Positions 12,046 to 19,288 of a DNA stretch of 20,687 nt are shown piece after piece (position 1 is the stretch's first letter; each line of letters opens with the position of its first letter). Position numbers and translations under genes: made by a program. Source of the stretch: a virus; IMG/VR virus record IMGVR_UViG_3300027708_000340, positions 1-20,687 of that record. One strand, written 5' to 3'. Below the pieces are notes generated by a model that worked only from the letters and a program-made list of their open reading frames with translations, made no database searches and was not told the DNA's origin.

Positions 12046-12879
12046 TTATTTAAGTAAGTTGTAATACTCATTAAAGTGTTTTATTCTGTCATTAAGACCC
12101 AAAATTCCACCATTTACTCTCTTTGTAACTGCCGTGACTGTTGCTTCATCATCCCCCTTATCACAGATTGACCAAAGTTTATTTGAATCAAAGAAGAAAG
12201 CTGCCGATGCCAAAGGATATTTGGTAGCAACCAAGTCAGGATTGGATACAGTATCTTCACCAATGAACTTAGCGAAGTTTGTATAGTTTTGTTTTCCTGT
12301 CAATTGGATATATCCTCTTCCTCGGAATTTAAAACCTTCACCAGTTGATTCATCACCATTACCCATTCTACTTCCGTAAACACGTGAAGCAATCTTTTCA
12401 GGTTGTTTAGCGTATGATTCATTTAGATTACCAGGGAAATACTTACCAAAGATTTTCTTAAGTCCGTCAGCAGAATAGTTAAGGTTCTCAGAAACAGATT
12501 TAAACCCACCTGACTCGTGACCACACTGAGCCAAGAAATGAGCTAATCTTAATGGGTTAGTAATATTGAATTTTTTAGCAGTGTCAGGGATTTGAGCAAT
12601 TACTGCGTCAGGAACATGTCCTTTTAGATTTTGTAATTTGAATTCAGAACTTGTTGGTATAACAACATCTTCTTTAACTACTTGAACTGGTTGAGTTGTT
12701 GGAAACATTTTAGACCAAGTACCATCACCAACGATACCGTCAGCAGTTAGTCCGTTAGCCGATTGCCATTCTTTAACTAATTTTTCTGTACCAGGACCGA
12801 AACTTCCGTCTGCAGTGGTACCTAATTTTGATTGGAGTTTTTTAACGTCTTCTCCTTTTGACCCAATTTTTAGTAACAT
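12046..12879 (-). CDS. endolysin: peptidoglycan-binding domain plus GH19 hydrolase
   Basis: 277 residues. Residues 1-60 are a PG_binding_1 domain (KGEDVKKLQSKLG, DGSFGPGTEKLVKEWQ, GLTADGIVGDGTW), then a linker, and from about 80 a glycoside hydrolase family 19 chitinase/lysozyme domain. Visible GH19 features are HFLAQCGHESGGFK with the likely acid E122, and FRGRGYIQLTGKQNY (185-199). It should cleave the glycan backbone of peptidoglycan at lysis. No signal peptide, so a holin or other export route must exist elsewhere. A class B motif precedes the gene and a terminator follows, which suits a single late gene. Confidence 0.95.
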   Translation of the reverse strand: MLLKIGSKGEDVKKLQSKLGTTADGSFGPGTEKLVKEWQSANGLTADGIVGDGTWSKMFPTTQPVQVVKEDVVIPTSSEFKLQNLKGHVPDAVIAQIPDTAKKFNITNPLRLAHFLAQCGHESGGFKSVSENLNYSADGLKKIFGKYFPGNLNESYAKQPEKIASRVYGSRMGNGDESTGEGFKFRGRGYIQLTGKQNYTNFAKFIGEDTVSNPDLVATKYPLASAAFFFDSNKLWSICDKGDDEATVTAVTKRVNGGILGLNDRIKHFNEYYNLLK

Positions 12880-12889
12880 AATTTATAAT

Positions 12890-12902
12890 TTACTATAAAT
12901 AT
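12890..12902 (-). promoter_or_regulatory. class B motif before endolysin
   Basis: Minus strand ATATTTATAGTAA, 10 nt before the ATG. Confidence 0.5.
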
Positions 12903-12918
12903 GTTTGAAGTCAGGAAA

Positions 12919-13104
12919 TTAAACGGTTACAATCCAAGTTAGAAGTGAAGCAAATATGAAAAAGAATAAAATTCCTATCCACAGAACACCAGAATTAAAA
13001 TTTTTTTGTTCTTTATTTTTATAATAAATTTTTTTAACTTCCTCACCCAACTCGTAACTGTTAGGGTATTTGTTAACCAATTCTTTAAGTTTTTCTTGTG
13101 TCAT
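12919..13104 (-). CDS. 61-aa protein with C-terminal membrane segment
   Basis: Starts MTQEKLKELVNKYPNSYELG; a charged helical N-terminal half and one membrane span at about 40-60 (VLWIGILFFFIFASLLTWIV) with almost no tail. This tail-anchored form next to an endolysin makes a lysis accessory or pinholin-like role possible, but nothing proves it. It follows the gene at 13107 by 2 nt. A class B motif (13113-13126) lies inside the last codons of that gene, 8 nt before this ATG. Confidence 0.8.
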   Translation of the reverse strand: MTQEKLKELVNKYPNSYELGEEVKKIYYKNKEQKNFNSGVLWIGILFFFIFASLLTWIVTV

Positions 13105-13106
13105 GA

Positions 13107-13331
13107 TTACTTTTTAGTATAAATATAAAAGTGTTCACCAATATCCACAGTATATCTTTCCATAAACTTACCCTGACAAGCCTCCTTAAGTTTTGGTGTT
13201 AACGCAAAATGTTCATCTTCATCCAAAGTAGGTTGAAGTCTAATCTCATACTCCATCTTATATGGTAGTTCCTTTTGTGTTACCACCGCCCATGATGGTA
13301 ATACCTCTTTAAGATTTTCTAATATTGTCAT
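13107..13331 (-). CDS. 74-aa hypothetical protein
   Basis: MTILENLKEVLPSWAVVTQKELPYK..., ending EHFYIYTKK; a small alpha/beta protein by pattern, unknown family. A class B-like element TATTTACAGATA lies upstream, right after the terminator of the large RNA. The last five codons (IYTKK) double as the class B motif for the next gene. Confidence 0.82.
   Translation of the reverse strand: MTILENLKEVLPSWAVVTQKELPYKMEYEIRLQPTLDEDEHFALTPKLKEACQGKFMERYTVDIGEHFYIYTKK
13113..13126 (-). promoter_or_regulatory. class B motif embedded in coding sequence
   Basis: Minus strand ATATTTATACTAAA, within codons for IYTK of the 74-aa gene, 8 nt before the next ATG. Confidence 0.4.
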
Positions 13332-13351
13332 AGTTCATAAGTATCTGTAAA

Positions 13352-14424
13352 TAAAAAAACCTGTCAATTGACAGGTCAAATTAGAAAAGCCTGAGATTAT
13401 AGCTTATGTTAAGAAACTTTTGAAGGATTATTGTTTCCCTTCGTATCCACCACCTTTTGGGTAGTATTTCTTAGTGACGGTATTTTAGGTGTACCACTCC
13501 TTAAGGTTTGAATTACTCTATCAATACTTAACTCTTTCCGAGGTTGCCACCCCAGTTCGTCCTTGCGGGACTAAAGGTTTTTCTTAACAATACACATTGA
13601 CTTGGGGTCTCTGTATGCAATGAACGGCTCATTACTATGTAGTCACCTTTCACTCAAACCTGATGGACACTTTTCCTTTGTTATTTTGTAATAATTTTAG
13701 GTTTGTGTTGTAGATGTGTCAGAGTAGTGGTCCAACGTAAGCTCCGTCTCCTTTTGAGAAACGAAATACTAAACTACTCCGTGAAGTGTCCCCACCTCCA
13801 TATTCCAAGATTACTTCATAAAGAGACCTTGGTAGGTCTTCCTTAGGGATAGTAGCGGCACCACTCGTTCTCTATCTTACCTTTCGGTTTTAAGTCCTCT
13901 ATCATATTGGGACCCGCAATTATGTAACTGGATGGTCACATTTCTTACAGAGTTCCTATGGGTTATTCTTATCGTTCTTCCGAACTCAACCTGACAATCT
14001 ACTTTGCCATGTCACCCTACCATTTTCCCTACGAAGTTATCCTCGGTACTAAAGGTTTGGTGATATCCCACTTGTGTACTTGAGTTCAATCACCCTTACG
14101 GGGTTTCAAACCGCAGTTTCCTCAACACGAGGGAAACCACTTTATCCTACTTTCGTAGTTTATTTAAGGACCATACACGGCCCATTATCATTTATCAGAT
14201 TAAATGTCTCATAATCAACCCGAAGGTTTCATAATCAACTACTGAATGGATAATCTTTTTGTTTCAAAGAACGTTTCGGACATTTCCGATTTGTTTTACA
14301 AATTTACGACTTTTTTTTCTTTCTGTCAAGTAGTTTGTAAACTTTTTTTTTGATTTAACTACCGAGTATCTTTCATTCCCTATGAGTGTTAAATCTTTTA
14401 CAAACTTACGGCAAATATTCCGTA
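13352..14424 (-). ncRNA. large structured non-coding RNA (about 1.07 kb)
   Basis: All six frames are broken by stops and no small gene is convincing, yet the stretch is clearly organised and by eye richer in G+C than its neighbours. Read on the minus strand it begins after a class B motif (14430-14441) and ends at a perfect hairpin with a T run (13353-13376). Near the 5' end two nested long helices are exact: 14397-14405 with 14333-14341 (9 bp) and 14388-14395 with 14352-14359 (8 bp). Many local hairpins carry stable loops: CUAC-GAAA-GUAG (14148-14159), CCC-GUAA-GGG (14093-14102), GUUC-GGAA-GAAC (13975-13986), ACC-GAAA-GGU (13880-13889), ACC-UUCG-GGU (14218-14227), GACCU-ACCA-AGGUC (13825-13838) and GUCC-CGCAA-GGAC (13559-13571). 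The loops are GNRA or UUCG when read on the minus strand, which fixes the orientation. Size, ornate folding and a phage setting with tRNAs recall GOLLD and ROOL RNAs; I cannot confirm membership, and it may be a new class. Confidence 0.8.
13353..13376 (-). terminator. terminator of the large RNA
   Basis: Perfect palindrome ACCTGTCAATTGACAGGT (13359-13376) followed by seven T on the minus strand. Confidence 0.9.
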
Positions 14425-14429
14425 GTGTC

Positions 14430-14441
14430 AAATAAATATAT
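14430..14441 (-). promoter_or_regulatory. class B motif before the large RNA
   Basis: Minus strand GATATATTTATTT, directly after the Nudix stop codon; transcription would start near 14424. Confidence 0.45.
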
Positions 14442-14449
14442 CAAAAAAA

Positions 14450-14860
14450 TCAAAAGTTTAATACATCAGTTAAAACTTCCTTAATACCTGATGACATAGT
14501 AAGCCCTTTAATTTGGTCTAAAGTCATATACTCACATTCTGTGTGTTCAAAACCATCCACAGCACCATCTAAATCAGGAATGATTTCAGTATCGGTTTTA
14601 AAAATAAAAACATGTAAAATACTTTTTATGTTTCCCAACTTATTATAACGATTAATCCTAACTAAAGGTTTAATAACGCCATCAACTGAAACACCCATCT
14701 CCTCATAGAACTCTCTGTAAGCAGCCTCTTTAGGGTCTTCACCCTCATCTATCCCACCCATAGGTATCGCCCACTTTGCCGGTTCATTAACATCTGAAGC
14801 CCTCTTACAAACCAGACATTTATCATTTACTTTCACAATAATTCCCGCACTTTCTTTCAT
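14450..14860 (-). CDS. Nudix hydrolase
   Basis: 136 residues. A perfect Nudix box GX5EX7REUXEEXGU occupies residues 35-57 (GGIDEGE...REFYEEMGV), within the normal alpha/beta/alpha fold, and WAIPMGG precedes it. Nudix enzymes hydrolyse nucleoside diphosphates linked to another moiety; phage members act on (d)NTPs, dinucleoside polyphosphates, ADP-ribose or NAD-type RNA caps, and the sequence alone does not choose. The gene is divergent from the DUF192 gene, 20 bp away, with a shared AT-rich region between them. Confidence 0.93.
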   Translation of the reverse strand: MKESAGIIVKVNDKCLVCKRASDVNEPAKWAIPMGGIDEGEDPKEAAYREFYEEMGVSVDGVIKPLVRINRYNKLGNIKSILHVFIFKTDTEIIPDLDGAVDGFEHTECEYMTLDQIKGLTMSSGIKEVLTDVLNF

Positions 14861-14880
14861 AGAAATATTTATTAATAAGT
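14861..14880. promoter_or_regulatory. compact divergent promoter region
   Basis: Only 20 bp separate the two ATGs. On the plus strand AATATTTATTAATAA is a good class B motif 2 nt before the DUF192 ATG; its partly palindromic complement may serve the Nudix gene. Confidence 0.45.
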
Positions 14881-15228
14881 ATGTTATTAAAAATAAAAAA
14901 AAATAGTTTCAATGTCAAAGTATTAATTGAAAGTTCTGAGACCAGTCAAGGTATGATGAACAAGACTTTTGACGATTTTGACGGTATGTTGTTCATCATG
15001 GGTGATGGTTCACATAGTTTTTGGATGATGAATTGTATCATTCCTTTAGACATTATCTTTATTGATAAGAATTTTAAAATTAATAAGATACACCACTACT
15101 GTGAACCATGTGAGGTTCAACCTTGTGAAAGGTTTGTCGGTAAAGGAATGTATGTATTAGAACTTGAAGGTGGTACCTGTGAAGATTTAGATATCAGAGA
15201 AGGACAAGTTTGTGAGTTCTTTAAATAA
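14881..15228 (+). CDS. DUF192-family protein
   Basis: 115 residues. The family signature is clear: GMMNKTF...DGMLFIM, then SFWMMNCIIPLDIIFIDKNFKINKIHHY (about 46-73), and a terminal VLELEGG...GQVCEFF. DUF192 proteins are small single-domain beta barrels of unknown function, frequent in bacteria and some phages. Unusually Cys-rich for this window (five Cys, including CEPCEVQPC). On the plus strand, convergent with the DHH gene, leaving only one base between the two stops. Confidence 0.9.
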   Translation: MLLKIKKNSFNVKVLIESSETSQGMMNKTFDDFDGMLFIMGDGSHSFWMMNCIIPLDIIFIDKNFKINKIHHYCEPCEVQPCERFVGKGMYVLELEGGTCEDLDIREGQVCEFFK

Positions 15229-15229
15229 A

Positions 15230-16633
15230 TTACTTACTTTCCTCAATCTTTTGTTGTAAAACATTCACAAATTTATTCTGTAACATCTTTAAAAACTTGA
15301 TGTAAGGTGAGTCATCTTTTTCAGAATCGTATTTAGGTTTACCCTGAGGTGGTCTTTTACTTCTTCCGATGTAATTCAAACCTGAAATATTTGTAATACA
15401 CTTGTGTCCACCTGAATTTGCTTGGATAACTTCCCATACAGGAACTGAAACACCATCTAACACACTCCATTCTTCTTCAGTCAGTTCAGTTGATTTCTTT
15501 TCCATTAAAGATTTAATATCCATAAGTGTCTCAACACCATCTTTCTTATCCAAGTATTTGTCTCCGTATATTGCTGCGAAATCCTTAAAGGTAAATCCAA
15601 CTGACTCTTCTTTTGCAGCAGTTTCAGATACCCATTTAATCGTTGAAAGTGGTATTTGTTTTTCTTTAAGTTGTCCTTCCCAATGTGATAATACCTCTTG
15701 AGCAATCTCACCCAAGTTAACACCTTTAAGTTCTCTTTCTTTTTTAAATGGATTACATGATGCCTGTAATAAACCAAGTGGCCAAGCAATAACAAGGAAG
15801 TCAGCCTCAGGGTTGTTTCTAAATGGCGTATATCTGTCATAAGACCCAGGTCTCATCATACTTCCACCACCATACTGAACGATGATATTATCTTTAACCT
15901 GAACATTTTGATTTCCTTTCATCGTCTGAACATAATCTTCTTTGTTCTTTTCTAATGAAGATATGTCAGCATATCTATTTGTCTTCATTAGTTCTTTAAT
16001 CTTATTAAAGATTGAAAGGATTGAAGGTTTACAATTTAATACCAACGTCTCTAAAAACCCTGGTTTGTTTTTAAACGCCAACAATAACTTGTTAGTAACC
16101 AAACCTAATAACATTCTATTTTCTTTAGCACTCTTTTCTTTTGACGTACCATACACATAATTCATCACCATTTCAGGTGTAATGTTTTTGGAAGCGTAAT
16201 CAGCACTATCTACCATAGATATTGTCGCTACGTCTTCCGGTGTAAAAATCTCTGATGCCGGAACAATCTGTGATAGAGTTTCAACATTAGAACGAGCTCC
16301 TCTGAACTGAGTTGATTTAGTTTCGTCAGCTCCGGCTTGTCTATCGTGGTGGTCTGTATGAACTACGAACATTGGTTTTCCGTGAGCAAAATCAACAAGA
16401 ACTGGCATTATCTCACCTTCAGCATCCGCTTTCTTAACTGCAAATTCCTTATCTCCGTATTGTATTATCTCAACATCAACAACTTTGATTCCGTTGTCTT
16501 CCAAATACTTCTTCATCGCCAATGCTGTCGCAACACCATCTAAATCCTGGTGAAAGTATATCTTTGCTTTTTTGTATCTATCAGAAAGTTCTCTTATGTT
16601 TCTAATACCACCTTCGGAAATTATCTTTTTCAT
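15230..16633 (-). CDS. DHH/DHHA1 phosphoesterase with ISEGG tag
   Basis: 467 residues. The N-terminal DHH domain has all its metal motifs: FHQDLDGVA (H28, D30, D32), LVDFAHG (D81), VVHTDHHD (D94-H95-H96), and MVDSADYA (D142). The C-terminal DHHA1 signature SGGHKCITNISG is at 407-418. Relatives are RecJ-type exonucleases, nanoRNases and cyclic-dinucleotide phosphodiesterases, so it may degrade short nucleic acids or signalling dinucleotides; degrading host cyclic nucleotides in defence signalling is possible but unproven. The start MKKIISEGG (16633) carries the recurrent tag and follows a class B motif. The seven residues upstream of it lack an ATG. Confidence 0.92.
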   Translation of the reverse strand: MKKIISEGGIRNIRELSDRYKKAKIYFHQDLDGVATALAMKKYLEDNGIKVVDVEIIQYGDKEFAVKKADAEGEIMPVLVDFAHGKPMFVVHTDHHDRQAGADETKSTQFRGARSNVETLSQIVPASEIFTPEDVATISMVDSADYASKNITPEMVMNYVYGTSKEKSAKENRMLLGLVTNKLLLAFKNKPGFLETLVLNCKPSILSIFNKIKELMKTNRYADISSLEKNKEDYVQTMKGNQNVQVKDNIIVQYGGGSMMRPGSYDRYTPFRNNPEADFLVIAWPLGLLQASCNPFKKERELKGVNLGEIAQEVLSHWEGQLKEKQIPLSTIKWVSETAAKEESVGFTFKDFAAIYGDKYLDKKDGVETLMDIKSLMEKKSTELTEEEWSVLDGVSVPVWEVIQANSGGHKCITNISGLNYIGRSKRPPQGKPKYDSEKDDSPYIKFLKMLQNKFVNVLQQKIEESK

Positions 16634-16647
16634 TAATAATAAATATT
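16634..16647 (-). promoter_or_regulatory. class B motif before DHH gene
   Basis: Minus strand CAATATTTATTATTA, adjoining the ATG, a few bases after the preceding terminator. Confidence 0.45.
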
Positions 16648-16652
16648 GTAAC

Positions 16653-16684
16653 AAAAAAAAAGTTCATCATTATGATGAACCTTT
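16653..16684 (-). terminator. intrinsic terminator after Dps-like gene
   Basis: Stem GTTCATCA/TGATGAAC (16662-16680) followed by nine T on the minus strand. Confidence 0.88.
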
Positions 16685-16707
16685 TAAAGTAAAAAAGTAA
16701 TATACCT

Positions 16708-17082
16708 CTATTTTAAAGTTAACAAGTATTTCAATCTGTTAACTTGTGCTAATATTTCGTCTCTAATGTTTAATAAATCGGAATCCATCTTTGGGTCGTA
16801 GTCTTCAGACAATCCAACCAAGTATTCACATACTGAATTAATAAACTCAGTTAAATCAAGTTCTTCAATATCACTACCCAATAAAGTGTAACCACCTGTA
16901 AAAGTTGGTCTTCCGTGTTTACCCATACAAACTTCAACAAACTTATCAATTGAATCATCAAGTGAGTCATATATTTTACCATAGGCTTTATGTCTAGCAA
17001 ATGATTTTGTTTGCCAATGTAATACTCTAAACTGAGTTTGTGTCTCTAATAAAAATTTAATAATCTCTGAATTTTTCATCAT
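16708..17082 (-). CDS. Dps/ferritin-like phage protein (DUF5856-like)
   Basis: 124 residues, all helical. The pattern LHWQTKSFARHKAYGKIYDSLDDSIDKFVE (about residues 20-49) recalls the metal-binding helices of Dps/ferritin-like proteins (HW...H...YD...D..ID.F.E) and matches a small family I know from large phages and giant viruses (DUF5856). Function is not established; DNA protection or iron binding is an inference from the fold. Two ATGs stand in tandem; the first is used here. A strong class B motif (17089-17101) precedes it and a terminator follows, so it forms a single-gene late unit. Confidence 0.85.
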   Translation of the reverse strand: MMKNSEIIKFLLETQTQFRVLHWQTKSFARHKAYGKIYDSLDDSIDKFVEVCMGKHGRPTFTGGYTLLGSDIEELDLTEFINSVCEYLVGLSEDYDPKMDSDLLNIRDEILAQVNRLKYLLTLK

Positions 17083-17088
17083 AATATT

Positions 17089-17101
17089 TTATTATAAATA
17101 T
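17089..17101 (-). promoter_or_regulatory. class B motif before Dps-like gene
   Basis: Minus strand ATATTTATAATAA, the same 13-mer as before the HNH and GIY-YIG genes; about 8 nt before the ATG. Confidence 0.5.
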
Positions 17102-17111
17102 ACAAATAAAT

Positions 17112-17139
17112 AAAAAAACGGAGTTTACTGAACTCCGTT
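17112..17139 (-). terminator. terminator overlapping the methyltransferase C terminus
   Basis: Stem AACGGAGTT/AACTCCGTT around CAGTA, then seven T on the minus strand. The 5' arm encodes the last residues (ENGV) and the loop contains the stop codon. Confidence 0.88.
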
Positions 17140-17982
17140 TTCAAATTGTAACTTCTGTTGGTTCTTTTGGTCAACAAAACTTTGTATTCTTCGTTTAGCA
17201 ATTTCACAATAGTTCTCACTCAATTCAATACCAATCCATCTTCTATCATGAACAACCGCCGCCACACAACTGGTCCCTGAGCCATTGAAGGGGTCTAATA
17301 CCACATCATTTCTGTATGACAATATCTTGATTGCCTTTTCGGGAATATCCATGGAGAACGTCGCCTTTGTTAGTGTACGGGTGTCAGCAAAATACTTCCA
17401 TTGTCCAAACACCAATTCCATAAACTCTTTCTTATCTTGTTCAGAATAAGCAACTTTATTCTTCCCTTCTTCAGTTAGATAAGGTACTCCTTTCCATTGG
17501 GGTTCACCTTTTACTTTCTTAATATGAACTTTCTTGTACGCCAAGATAACACATTCTTTTGGGTTATAAATATATGGCGAAGACGGACTCATCCAAGAAC
17601 CCCACGCAGTTGTTTTACTTCTATGTGGTGAGTCCTCTTCAAGGTCAACAACACCAAAGAACTTAAAACCAACTTGTTTCATTATCTGATAAAACTCAGA
17701 AACAAAAAAAACTCTACCACCTCTATCTTGTACATTAACCTCATAGGGAATATTAATTGCTACCCTACCATCGTCTTTTAATAGTCTAAACGCTTCAATT
17801 AACCAATGTTTAGTCCAAATCCAGTAATCTTCCATATTTGTATTATCAATATGTGTATCATATGGGATATTACAGTTGTAAGGTGGGGATGTTACAATTA
17901 AATCCACCCATCCTTCGGGCATATCTTTCATCACCTCAATACAATCTCCGGTAATAACTTTATTAATATAATTTTCAATCAT
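17125..17982 (-). CDS. DNA methyltransferase (N4/N6 type, beta class)
   Basis: 285 residues. The catalytic motif TSPPYN is at 31-36 and the AdoMet-binding motif DPFNGSGT at 230-237; this order (IV before I) defines the beta class of amino-methyltransferases, which methylate adenine N6 or cytosine N4. VLDPFNGSGTSCVAA followed by IGIELSENYCEIAKRR is typical. No restriction enzyme is adjacent, so it is probably an orphan that protects phage DNA from host restriction or alters regulation. The recognition sequence cannot be read from the protein. Its ATG lies within the end of the DUF3310-like gene (8-nt overlap); last gene of the class A operon starting at 18513. Confidence 0.95.
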   Translation of the reverse strand: MIENYINKVITGDCIEVMKDMPEGWVDLIVTSPPYNCNIPYDTHIDNTNMEDYWIWTKHWLIEAFRLLKDDGRVAINIPYEVNVQDRGGRVFFVSEFYQIMKQVGFKFFGVVDLEEDSPHRSKTTAWGSWMSPSSPYIYNPKECVILAYKKVHIKKVKGEPQWKGVPYLTEEGKNKVAYSEQDKKEFMELVFGQWKYFADTRTLTKATFSMDIPEKAIKILSYRNDVVLDPFNGSGTSCVAAVVHDRRWIGIELSENYCEIAKRRIQSFVDQKNQQKLQFENGVQ

Positions 17983-18202
17983 TCTGTAATTTTTCTATCT
18001 TTTTTTCAATATACCATATAGCCTTCTTCAGGTCCTGAACCACGTTTTCTTTCTTACCAGCACGTGATAAGTATTTAACAGCATTACCCAAATAAAAATC
18101 TTTATCTAAACCCCAAGCATCAATGACTTTTATCGCTTCGTAAACATTTGACGCACCCCCATAATGGTCGGGATGATTAACCATTTCTTTTTGTTCTGAC
18201 AT
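17975..18202 (-). CDS. DUF3310-family protein
   Basis: 75 residues from MSEQKEM (an upstream ATG at 18217 would add five). The family pattern is plain: NHPDHYGG (9-16), YEAIKVIDAWGL, GNAVKYLSRAGKKENVVQDLKKAIWYIEKKI. DUF3310 proteins are small phage proteins found with nucleotide-metabolism genes; the activity is unproven. It overlaps the preceding gene by about 26 nt and the methyltransferase gene by 8 nt, so the operon is very compact. Confidence 0.92.
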   Translation of the reverse strand: MSEQKEMVNHPDHYGGASNVYEAIKVIDAWGLDKDFYLGNAVKYLSRAGKKENVVQDLKKAIWYIEKKIEKLQND

Positions 18203-18377
18203 AATATTCTTTTCCATATTTACTTTCTTCAAGAATACCCTCACTTACAAGTTTTTCGATTCGTTTTCTTGTTTCGTCAATTCCAACTCGTAGGATATAA
18301 TCACAAATGTAATTAATATGAACTGGTTTTTCAAGTTTTCTTAACAGAACTTCATTGGGGTCTATATTGTTTCTCAT
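18177..18377 (-). CDS. small winged-helix-like protein
   Basis: 66 residues from MRNNIDPNEVLLRKL. The pattern VHINYICDYI..IGxDETRKRIEKLVSEGILEESKYGKEYYVR has the look of a winged helix: a recognition helix (ETRKRIEKLVSEG) and a beta wing ending in YYVRTKRNG. It may bind DNA and regulate its own operon, but this is a shape argument only. The start at 18377 is chosen inside the end of the 53-aa gene (26-nt overlap); a frame extension to 18425 starts with a less likely codon. Confidence 0.75.
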   Translation of the reverse strand: MRNNIDPNEVLLRKLEKPVHINYICDYILRVGIDETRKRIEKLVSEGILEESKYGKEYYVRTKRNG

Positions 18378-18513
18378 ATTCTTTAAATTTAATTTCAATT
18401 TCTTTAGATGAAAATAATATAGCATCAGCTTTAAGATAATACTTAATATTTTCGGGGTTCATTTCTATTTCATGTATTTGTAAATCACCTACAATCTTTT
18501 TGTTGAATCCCAT
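18352..18513 (-). CDS. 53-aa hypothetical protein, first gene of methyltransferase operon
   Basis: Starts MGFNKKIVGDLQIHEIEM and ends in a charged helix (EIKFKEYEKQYRPQ). Unknown family. Support comes from position: a class A promoter lies exactly 4 nt upstream of its ATG, and it overlaps the next gene as the other members of the operon do. Probably early and leaderless. Confidence 0.75.
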   Translation of the reverse strand: MGFNKKIVGDLQIHEIEMNPENIKYYLKADAILFSSKEIEIKFKEYEKQYRPQ

Positions 18514-18517
18514 ATTA

Positions 18518-18548
18518 CAAAAGTATTAATTTTTTTTTAGATTAACAA
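18518..18548 (-). promoter_or_regulatory. class A promoter, 4 nt before ATG at 18513
   Basis: Minus strand TTG (18546-18548), N20, TACTTTTG (18518-18525), N4, ATG. The site lies within the last codons of the upstream gene. Confidence 0.75.
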
Positions 18549-19287
18549 TTGTTTTTTTCTGTACTATGTAACTTAATACCTTTCTTTTAAAGATTGGTAG
18601 GAGTGTATTCTCAAATGGTAGGTCGTTGGATGACATTAATTCAAAGATAGGTAAACTGATATCTTGACTTAAATCATTTAATATAGTTTTAATAACCTTT
18701 TTACTTTCACCATCAAATAATAATTGAGCAACAAATTTACTGTCGTGTTTAACCGTATCAATACCACCAGTTGTATACTTCCAAATCTTTTTGTTGTTCC
18801 CCTTAAGTGTAAAGAAGTATCCTGTTTCTAAACTTTGATATTTATTCTCGTTGGTATGTTTGATTGAAACTGAGTCGTATGTTAATGTCCAAAGAGCTTT
18901 GATAACATTAAAATATTCAAAAAACTTCGGTCCGGCATATTTTAGAACCTTATTTAGTTCCTCTAACTCATCGTCACCTAACTTTGGGATTGGTGTAAAT
19001 TTAAGTTCATTGATTAGTATTTCATCATCAATTACTTCAAATTTTTTGTTAACCATGATGTATTTGAACTCTGAAGATATCGTTTGTAGATTTGCTAAGT
19101 GTAACGACATTTCACTGAATAACGGATACAACTCAAACTTTTCAATCTTATCGTCACAGAAATTTAAGAAGTCCATCAACATATAATACTTATGTTCGTA
19201 GTCAACTGGTTCTGTTAACAACCAATCTGTTGATAACTTAAAATGATTGTCTTTTTTTGATTTTCTTCTTTTTGGTTTTGTTTCCAT
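18526..19287 (-). CDS. conserved hypothetical phage protein
   Basis: 253 residues from METKPKRRKSKK, a basic start. It then has DHFKLSTDWLL-like and EPVDYEHKYYMLMDFLNFCDDKIEKFELYPLFSEMSLHLANLQ; I recall this 'DWLL.EP.D.EHK.Y.LL.(L)...L.....YP...E..LHL.NL' arrangement from uncharacterised proteins of large T4-like phages. The rest is helical with no catalytic motif. The ATG follows the stop of the 432-aa gene by one base (TAA-A-ATG), so they are co-transcribed. A class A promoter for the next operon sits in its C terminus. Confidence 0.87.
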   Translation of the reverse strand: METKPKRRKSKKDNHFKLSTDWLLTEPVDYEHKYYMLMDFLNFCDDKIEKFELYPLFSEMSLHLANLQTISSEFKYIMVNKKFEVIDDEILINELKFTPIPKLGDDELEELNKVLKYAGPKFFEYFNVIKALWTLTYDSVSIKHTNENKYQSLETGYFFTLKGNNKKIWKYTTGGIDTVKHDSKFVAQLLFDGESKKVIKTILNDLSQDISLPIFELMSSNDLPFENTLLPIFKRKVLSYIVQKKTIVNLKKN

Positions 19288-19288
19288 T

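Noticed and set aside
13352-14424. rRNA fragment
   Set aside because: No conserved 16S or 23S core segments recognised; the promoter-to-terminator limits fit an independent RNA.
15505-15840. Alternative frame inside the DHH gene
   Set aside because: The DHH frame carries intact catalytic motifs across this region; the other frame is a shadow.
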